Assembly (NCBI GenBank): GCA_964441925.1 | Contig: CAYTVY010000017.1 | Location: forward strand, 1-27,939 | DNA: 27,939 nucleotides | Origin: Geothermobacter sp964441925 | GTDB lineage: Bacteria; Desulfobacterota; Desulfuromonadia; Desulfuromonadales; Geothermobacteraceae | Reading direction: 5' to 3' | Shown here: positions 22,876 to 27,939 of the stretch, in pieces | Numbering within the stretch: position 1 is the first letter of the stretch | Layout of the letters: the number at the start of each line of letters is the position of its first letter | Notes under the pieces: model-generated | What the model was told of the DNA's origin: nothing | The model's database searches: none | Seen by the model: only the letters and a program-made list of their open reading frames with translations | Translations under genes and position numbers: made by a program

Positions 22876-23334
22876 TTATTTGTCATTGCCCGGTGGGGGG
22901 ATGTCTGAGGTGGCACCAGGGGGCGAAGCGGACCCCGTCAGCCAGAAATCGTTGGCTTCGAGCGGGTCGAGATAACGGTAGCGATCACCGACCAGTACCG
23001 GCTGCCGGCGTTCGCCCGGGTCGTTTTCGTGGATCAGGCGGTCGACGGTGAGCAGGATGCCGAACCAGGGGCCGTGCCGGGCCAGGGCCTGCCGGGCATA
23101 GGCCGAACAGGTCGGGTACATGGGGCAGCGGGCGCCGTCGACCGGCGAGATGTAACGTTGAAAAAAGCGGATCGCCTGATCGAAGGCCGTTCCTCCGGCC
23201 TCGACCTGCACCGGCTGGTGCCCCCTGCCGTCCCAGGGCTGCCAGTCGGTGCCGGCCGCCTGGGAGGGAGGGGCCGGCAGTATCAGCAGCAGGAGCACCA
23301 GGGGGGGCATGGCGGCTATTGGCGCTTTTGGCAT
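22876..23334 (-). CDS. yidD: YidD-like protein with a signal peptide and C-terminal extension
   Basis: The 152-residue protein contains the YidD core: FFQRYISP, then R-C70-P-M-Y-P-T-C76-S-A-Y-A and a helix ending RHG (about residues 50-95). Typical YidD is about 70-100 residues, cytoplasmic-side and amphipathic, and assists membrane insertion by YidC. This copy differs: it begins with a signal peptide (hydrophobic 10-22, ending SQAAG) and has an extra 50-residue tail with VLVGDRYRYLDPLEA. It is therefore probably exported and may do something else. The ATG at 23334 lies within the last codons of rarA (19-base overlap); an internal ATG at 23310 is an alternative. There is no rnpA or yidC neighbour. 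Confidence 0.75.
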   Translation of the reverse strand: MPKAPIAAMPPLVLLLLILPAPPSQAAGTDWQPWDGRGHQPVQVEAGGTAFDQAIRFFQRYISPVDGARCPMYPTCSAYARQALARHGPWFGILLTVDRLIHENDPGERRQPVLVGDRYRYLDPLEANDFWLTGSASPPGATSDIPPPGNDK

Positions 23335-24629
23335 CTTTTTTTCAGTCCGGAGATATAGGCCATGCGTTCGCCGATGGTTTTCTCGTAGCCGCGGTCCGTT
23401 GGGCGGTAGAAGGTCCGGCCTTTCAGTGCGTCCGGCAGGTGGGTCTGGGTGGTCAGGGCATCGGCCTGGTCGTGGGCGTACTGGTAGCCCTTGCCGTAGT
23501 CGAGATCCTTCATCAGCTTCGTCGGGGCGTTACGCAGGTGTTTGGGGACCGGCAGGGCGCCGCTGGCGCGGACCTCGGCCTGGGCCTGCTTGATGCCGAG
23601 ATAGCTGGCGTTGCTCTTTGGGGCGGTGGCCAGATAGGTGACGCCCTGGGCGAGGTTGATGCGGGCCTCGGGCAGGCCGACGAAATGGACCGCCTGCTGG
23701 ACGGCGAGGGCGACCTGCAGGGCGCGGGGGTCGGCGTTGCCGACGTCCTCGGAGGCGAAGATCACCATTCGCCGGGCGATGAACAGGGGATCTTCACCCG
23801 CTTCGAGCATCCGGGCCAGCCAGTAGAGGGCGGCGTCCGGATCGGAGCCGCGCATGCTCTTGATGAAGGCCGAGATGACGTTGTAGTGCTCTTCGCCTCC
23901 CTTGTCATAGAGGATGGCCCGACTCTGCAGGGCCTCCTCGATCAATGGCAGGTCGATGGTGCCGTCTCCGGCGGCACTGGCGGCGACCTCCAGGGCGCCG
24001 AGGGCGACGCGGGCGTCGCCGTGGGCCCGTTCGGCGAGAAAGGCGAGGGCGTCGTCCGCCATCCGCAGCCCGCTGCCGCCCAGGCCGCGCGGATCGGCCA
24101 GTGCCCGGCGCACCAGGTCCTTCAGATCGTCGGTGCCGAGCGGTTCGAGCACGAAGACCCGGGACCGGGAAAGCAGTGCCGCATTGACTTCGAAGCTCGG
24201 ATTTTCGGTCGTCGCCCCGATGAGGATGACGTCTCCCTTCTCGACGGCGGGCAGAAAGGCGTCCTGCTGGGCCTTGTTGAAGCGGTGGATCTCGTCGACG
24301 AAAAGCAGGGTGCGACGGCCGTGCCAGGCACGCTCTTCCGCCGCCTTGGCGACGATCTCCCGCACCTGCTTGATGCTGCCGAGAACGGCGGAGAAGAAGA
24401 CGAAGCGGCTGCTGGTGGTGTTGGCGATGACGCGGGCGAGGGTGGTCTTGCCGGTGCCCGGCGGTCCCCAGAAGATGACCGAGGTGAGCCGGTCCTGCTC
24501 GATCAGCCGGCGCAGCAGCTTGCCTTCTCCCAGCAGGTGTTGCTGGCCGACCATGTCGTCAAGGGTCTGCGGCCGCATCCGTTCGGCCAGCGGGGCGTCG
24601 TCGCCGGTGCTTTGGGAGAAGAGGTCCAT
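23316..24629 (-). CDS. rarA: Replication-associated recombination protein A (AAA+ ATPase)
   Basis: The 437-residue protein is a complete RarA/MgsA: N-terminal PLAERMRPQTLDDMVGQ (13-29), Walker A G55-P-P-G-T-G-K-T, Walker B VD112-E113-IHRF, sensor segment IGATTENPSFEVN, and the C-terminal tetramerisation region with LYWLARMLEAGEDP and RTFYRPT near the end. RarA acts on stalled replication forks with SSB. The ATG at 24629 follows AAGGAG; a longer frame to 24767 runs into the nadK promoter region and is disfavoured. It is divergent from nadK and followed by the overlapping YidD-like gene, so the two are co-transcribed. Confidence 0.96.
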   Translation of the reverse strand: MDLFSQSTGDDAPLAERMRPQTLDDMVGQQHLLGEGKLLRRLIEQDRLTSVIFWGPPGTGKTTLARVIANTTSSRFVFFSAVLGSIKQVREIVAKAAEERAWHGRRTLLFVDEIHRFNKAQQDAFLPAVEKGDVILIGATTENPSFEVNAALLSRSRVFVLEPLGTDDLKDLVRRALADPRGLGGSGLRMADDALAFLAERAHGDARVALGALEVAASAAGDGTIDLPLIEEALQSRAILYDKGGEEHYNVISAFIKSMRGSDPDAALYWLARMLEAGEDPLFIARRMVIFASEDVGNADPRALQVALAVQQAVHFVGLPEARINLAQGVTYLATAPKSNASYLGIKQAQAEVRASGALPVPKHLRNAPTKLMKDLDYGKGYQYAHDQADALTTQTHLPDALKGRTFYRPTDRGYEKTIGERMAYISGLKKRCQKRQ

Positions 24630-24750
24630 CGTGCTGTGTCTCCTTGCCGAATCCGACTCTAGCACAGCCCCTGTGGCCCGGCAACTGCGGCAAAGGGGAT
24701 GGACGCAGGAGCGTAAATCTGCTAAGTTTCGACGATTAGAGGTGGCTCTC

Positions 24751-25605
24751 ATGAAAAGAATCGGCATCTATGCCAAGCACAACAACCGGGACGCCGCCGC
24801 CCTGGCCGGCGAGGTCTGCCGCTACCTGGAAGAGCGTGGACGCAGCATCTTCCTGGAAGATGTGCTGGCGGCGGAACTGGGGCGGGAGAAGGGATATCCC
24901 CCGGGGGCCATTCCTTCCCTGGTCGACCTGATCATCGTTCTGGGCGGGGACGGTACCCTGATCTCGGTCGCCCGGCTGATCGGCGAGCTGCGGATTCCCA
25001 TTCTCGGAGTGAACCTCGGCCGGCTCGGTTTTCTCACCGAGGTCGCCTGCGATGAAACCTTTTCGGTCCTCGACCGGGTGCTGGCCGGTGATTTCGAGGT
25101 GTCGAGCCGGATGATGCTCGATGCCGTGGTCCTGCGGCGCGGAGAGGCGGTCGGCCGTTTCCGCACCCTGAACGACATTGTCATCAATAAAGGGGCGTTG
25201 GCGCGAATCATCGACATGGAGGCCAGTGTCAACGGTGATTACCTCACCACCTTCCGGGCCGACGGCCTGATCATCTCGACGCCGACCGGAACCACCGCCT
25301 ACAATCTGGCCGCCGGCGGCCCCATCATCCATCCGGGCCTGCACTGCCTGGTCATTGCTCCCATCTGCCCGCACATGCTGACCAACCGGCCGCTCATCGT
25401 TTCCAACAAAGATGTGGTCCGGGTGGAGGTCAAGTTTCAGGACGAAGAGGTGATGCTGACCGCCGATGGTCAGGTCGGGATGCCGCTGGTCGGGGGAGAC
25501 GTGGTCGAGGTGAGGCGGTCTTCCTGTGCGACTCTGCTGATCAAGAGCCCGCACCGGGATTATTTCGAAATCCTGCGAACCAAGCTGCTTTGGGGCGAGC
25601 GCTAG
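24751..25605 (+). CDS. nadK: NAD kinase
   Basis: The 284-residue cytoplasmic enzyme phosphorylates NAD to NADP using ATP or polyphosphate. It has the diagnostic G65-G-D-G-T motif, NLGRLGFLTE, FRADGLIISTPTGTTAYNLAAG (T177 to Y184 region), and the C-terminal LTADGQ segment. Length is normal for the family. The ATG at 24751 follows AGAGG at suitable distance and begins the usual first strand. recN starts 74 bases after the stop, an order familiar from Geobacter relatives. Confidence 0.97.
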   Translation: MKRIGIYAKHNNRDAAALAGEVCRYLEERGRSIFLEDVLAAELGREKGYPPGAIPSLVDLIIVLGGDGTLISVARLIGELRIPILGVNLGRLGFLTEVACDETFSVLDRVLAGDFEVSSRMMLDAVVLRRGEAVGRFRTLNDIVINKGALARIIDMEASVNGDYLTTFRADGLIISTPTGTTAYNLAAGGPIIHPGLHCLVIAPICPHMLTNRPLIVSNKDVVRVEVKFQDEEVMLTADGQVGMPLVGGDVVEVRRSSCATLLIKSPHRDYFEILRTKLLWGER

Positions 25606-25679
25606 CGGGAACCCGCAGTTGGATTCACCTCAGCGCCCATGACCTGTCCCCTTTTGCCGGGGCGGCTGTCCGGACTGCC

Positions 25680-27362
25680 ATGCTCAGAGAACTCGTCATC
25701 CGCAATTTCGCCATTATCGATCGGCTCGAAGTGAGTCTGGAACCGGGATTCAACATTCTCACCGGCGAGACGGGAGCCGGCAAATCGATCATCATCGATG
25801 CCGTCGGTCTGCTCATCGGCGGCCGGGCCCGCCCCGAGGTCATCCGTGCCGGCACCGACGAGGCGACGGTCGAGGGCCTGTTCGATGTCGCCGGACTGAA
25901 CGAGGTCAAGCGGCAGCTCGAGACGTCCGGTTTCGAGGTGGCGGACGAGCTGACCATCAAGCGGGTGATCAGCCGCGAAGGGCGGAACCGGATCTTCATC
26001 AACGGCTCCATCGCCCGGCTGGGGCAACTGCAGGATATCAGCCGGCGGCTGGTCAACATCTACGGTCAGCACGAACATCAGCTGCTGCAAAAACCCGAGG
26101 CGCACCTCAATTTTCTCGATCATTTCGCCGGCCTGTCCCCGTACCGCCGGGCTTACACCGATCGTCATGCCGAGGTGAAGGCGCTGCGCGCCGAACTTGT
26201 GCAGCTCGAGCAGGGAGAGCGCGACCGGCAGCAGCGGCTCGACTTTCTGCGTTTCCAGCGGCAGGAGATCGCCGCCGCCGCTCTGCGGCCGGGCGAGGAC
26301 GAGGAGCTGGAGCGGGAACGCAAGCTGCTCAGGTACGGCGAAAAGCTCTCTCAGGCTGCCGGTGGCGGTTATGAAAGTCTCTACGGCGGGGCGAACGCGG
26401 TATGCGAAATCCTCAGTCGGCTGGCGGGAGAACTCGAAAACCTGGCCGACATCGACCCGCTGCTCGGAAATCTGGCGGAAACCCTGCGCAGCAGCCAGTA
26501 CAGTCTTGAGGATGTCGCCCTGCAGTTGCGCGACTTTTCTTCCCGGCTCAGTTTCGAACCCGGCCGGCAGAACGAGGTCGAGGAGCGGTTGGCCCGTATC
26601 GGCCAGCTCAAGCGCAAGTACGCGCCGACCATCGAAGGGATCCTCGCATGTCTGCAGCAGGTCGAGGACGAACTCGGTCGCCTCGAGCACGCCGACAGCC
26701 GACGCGAGGAACTGGCCGGGCGGCTCGAGCAGATCGAGGCGTCCCTGCTCGAACAGGGACGAGACCTTTCCTCGCGGCGAAGGCAGGCGGCCGAAAAGAT
26801 GGCACAGGCGGTCGAGCGGGAGCTGGCCGAGCTGGCCATGCCGGGTTCCCGTTTCCTGGTACGTTTCTTCGACCTGGACGAACCTGGACCAAGGGGCCTG
26901 GAACGGATCGAGTTCTATCTGTCGACCAACCCCGGCGAAGAGCCGAAGCCTCTGGCCTGGATCGCCTCCGGCGGGGAGCTGTCGCGCATCATGCTGGCGC
27001 TGAAGCAGGTGGCGCCGGAGGCCGACGGGGTTTCGACTCTGGTCTTCGATGAGGTCGATGCCGGTGTCGGCGGTGAGGCGGCCAGTGCCGTCGGCCGCAA
27101 GCTGAAAAAAGTGGCCCGGGGATTGCAAGTGCTCTGCATCACCCACCTGCCGCAGGTGGCGGCCTTTGGCGACAACCATTACCGGGTCGAAAAGATGGTC
27201 GATGGCGGCCGGACCTTTACCGCCATGGTAGCGCTCGGGGACGAGACCAGGGTACGGGAGATGGCCCGTATGCTGGGCGGCGACCGGGTGACCGAACGCA
27301 CCCTCGATCATGCGCGGGAGATGATCGAGGCCGCTGCAAGGGAGAACGATGATGGTACGTAA
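25680..27362 (+). CDS. recN: DNA repair protein RecN
   Basis: The 560-residue SMC-like ATPase has Walker A G29-E-T-G-A-G-K-S36 at the N terminus, two long coiled-coil arms (about 150-385), the signature A429-S-G-G-E-L-S-R436 and Walker B LVFD457-E458-VDAGVGG, then the ITHLPQVAAFGD segment. RecN tethers broken DNA ends in double-strand break repair. The ATG at 25680 begins exactly at MLRELVIRNFAI, the conserved start, although its ribosome-binding site is poor, so coupling to nadK transcription is likely. Its last 14 bases overlap the next gene. Confidence 0.97.
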   Translation: MLRELVIRNFAIIDRLEVSLEPGFNILTGETGAGKSIIIDAVGLLIGGRARPEVIRAGTDEATVEGLFDVAGLNEVKRQLETSGFEVADELTIKRVISREGRNRIFINGSIARLGQLQDISRRLVNIYGQHEHQLLQKPEAHLNFLDHFAGLSPYRRAYTDRHAEVKALRAELVQLEQGERDRQQRLDFLRFQRQEIAAAALRPGEDEELERERKLLRYGEKLSQAAGGGYESLYGGANAVCEILSRLAGELENLADIDPLLGNLAETLRSSQYSLEDVALQLRDFSSRLSFEPGRQNEVEERLARIGQLKRKYAPTIEGILACLQQVEDELGRLEHADSRREELAGRLEQIEASLLEQGRDLSSRRRQAAEKMAQAVERELAELAMPGSRFLVRFFDLDEPGPRGLERIEFYLSTNPGEEPKPLAWIASGGELSRIMLALKQVAPEADGVSTLVFDEVDAGVGGEAASAVGRKLKKVARGLQVLCITHLPQVAAFGDNHYRVEKMVDGGRTFTAMVALGDETRVREMARMLGGDRVTERTLDHAREMIEAAARENDDGT

Positions 27363-27849
27363 GGCGGTTATCGCCGATGCCAGGGTGATTCACGGCCTGC
27401 TCAACCACTATGCCGGCGAGGGGTTGATGCTCTCCGCCTCGCTGGCCGAAGTGTACGAGTATATCCGGAGCTTCTACGTCTTCGAACAGAACGGCGAGGT
27501 CGTTGGCACGGTCCGGTTGCAGATCTGCTGGGAGGATCTGGCCGAGATCCGTTCCCTGGCCGTGGCCGAGCAGGTCGGCGGCAGGGGGATCGGCCGCAGC
27601 CTGGTCCTCGCCTGCCTCGACGAGGCCCGCGAGCTGGGGTTGAAACAGGTTTTTGCCCTGACCTACAAGCCGGACTTCTTCGCCCGGCTGGGTTTTGTCG
27701 AGATCGACAAGGGCCGGCTGCCGCAGAAGATCTGGCGTGACTGTATCAAATGTGCCAAGTTTCCCGAGTGTGACGAGACGGCGGTCAGCATCGACATCGA
27801 AACCGCGGCCGAGGATGATGGCCAGCCGGGGAGGAGGCCGGAAACTTGA
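27352..27849 (+). CDS. argA: Short N-acetylglutamate synthase-like GNAT acetyltransferase
   Basis: The 165-residue GNAT enzyme starts with the RKAVIADARVIHGLLNHYA helix and has the acetyl-CoA loop VGGRGIGRSL, preceded by EDLAEIRSLAV. It lacks the N-terminal amino-acid-kinase-like domain of classical ArgA, as known short synthases of arginine biosynthesis do. The C terminus has C-I-K-C-x5-C (DCIKCAKFPEC), a triplet that recurs in this group as I recall. Paired ATGs at 27349 and 27352 are both possible; 27352 gives the better seven-base distance from AAGGGAG. It overlaps the end of recN. Substrate L-glutamate is inferred. Confidence 0.72.
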   Translation: MVRKAVIADARVIHGLLNHYAGEGLMLSASLAEVYEYIRSFYVFEQNGEVVGTVRLQICWEDLAEIRSLAVAEQVGGRGIGRSLVLACLDEARELGLKQVFALTYKPDFFARLGFVEIDKGRLPQKIWRDCIKCAKFPECDETAVSIDIETAAEDDGQPGRRPET

Positions 27850-27875
27850 CAAAAAACGGGCAATACGGCTATCAA
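27846..27875 (+). promoter_or_regulatory. Possible sigma-70 promoter for a gene beyond the right edge
   Basis: A perfect -35 hexamer TTGACA (27846-27851) overlaps the stop codon of the acetyltransferase gene and is followed 18 bases later by TATCAA (27870-27875), a four-of-six -10 match. The remaining 64 bases hold no start codon with a clear ribosome-binding site. Confidence 0.4.
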
Positions 27876-27939
27876 TGCACTTTCACCTGAATCAGTGAGC
27901 TTGTCACCGGCGAATAACGCAAGCCATTGACCTGCCTGC

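Noticed and set aside
23319..24662. 447-codon plus-strand frame opposite rarA
   Set aside because: Gly/Asp-rich translation without motifs; rarA on the other strand has Walker A/B and full family length.
24672..24689. GG-N10-GC match upstream of nadK
   Set aside because: Spacing fits RpoN, but both boxes deviate (GGCCC, CTGC) and such matches are frequent by chance in GC-rich DNA; nadK is a housekeeping gene.
25602..27311. 569-codon antisense frame opposite recN
   Set aside because: Another compositional shadow; RecN motifs are intact on the plus strand.
1..27939. Mobile element, CRISPR array or tRNA/rRNA
   Set aside because: I saw no transposase or integrase, no regularly spaced repeats with unique spacers, and no recognisable tRNA or rRNA segments.

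Overview
The window is a high-GC chromosomal segment from a Gram-negative bacterium, most likely a member of the Desulfuromonadia (Geobacter/Desulfuromonas relatives). I infer this from recognised content and order only: a nadK-recN-short argA block, lipoproteins and outer-membrane efflux parts, HD-GYP/PilZ signalling proteins, a c-type cytochrome, and a near-perfect sigma-54 type -24/-12 element. I recognised no rRNA, tRNA, CRISPR array, insertion sequence or phage gene.

Layout. (1) 1-4020: the first codons of a leftward gene at the edge, a secreted SYLF-domain protein, a glycine-zipper lipoprotein, a convergent YkgJ-type cysteine-cluster protein, and a 12-helix transporter resembling nucleotide (ADP/ATP) translocases. 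(2) 4254-15591: an eleven-gene, all-rightward metal-handling operon. It encodes an HMA-SurA-like fusion with a Cys tail, a DUF2318 protein, a MacB/FtsX-type permease and its ATPase, two small membrane zinc-ribbon proteins, a one-heme cytochrome c, and a complete copper/silver-type RND efflux pump (TolC-like channel, CusB-like adaptor with tandem metal-binding motifs, CusA-like pump with the three conserved Met). It finishes with a Met/His-rich periplasmic protein and a perfect 12-bp-stem terminator. (3) 15656-19710: a signalling/envelope cluster with a membrane HD-GYP phosphodiesterase, a His-rich lipoprotein, a secreted protein of unknown function and a membrane SpoIIE-type phosphatase. (4) 19981-24629, leftward: a 49-residue lipoprotein with a CPxC motif behind a strong sigma-54-like promoter, a 760-residue V4R-like/GAF/HD-GYP/PilZ protein, a secreted YidD-like protein, and RarA. 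(5) 24751-27849, rightward: NAD kinase, RecN and a short N-acetylglutamate synthase-like acetyltransferase, ending with a possible promoter for a gene beyond the window.

How the parts fit. The most striking unit is the operon at 4254-15591. It joins a tripartite Cu(I)/Ag(I) exporter to a module that is not part of the classical cus system: HMA chaperone-like protein, DUF2318, ABC pair, zinc ribbons and cytochrome. Three consecutive junctions are ATGA overlaps, so the ATPase, both zinc-ribbon proteins and the cytochrome are probably translationally coupled. A reasonable hypothesis is that the first half senses, reduces or routes metal (or matures metalloproteins) at the inner membrane and the second half expels excess metal. 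No metal-responsive regulator gene is visible within the window. Two HD-GYP proteins, one fused to PilZ, indicate cyclic-di-GMP turnover as a second theme.
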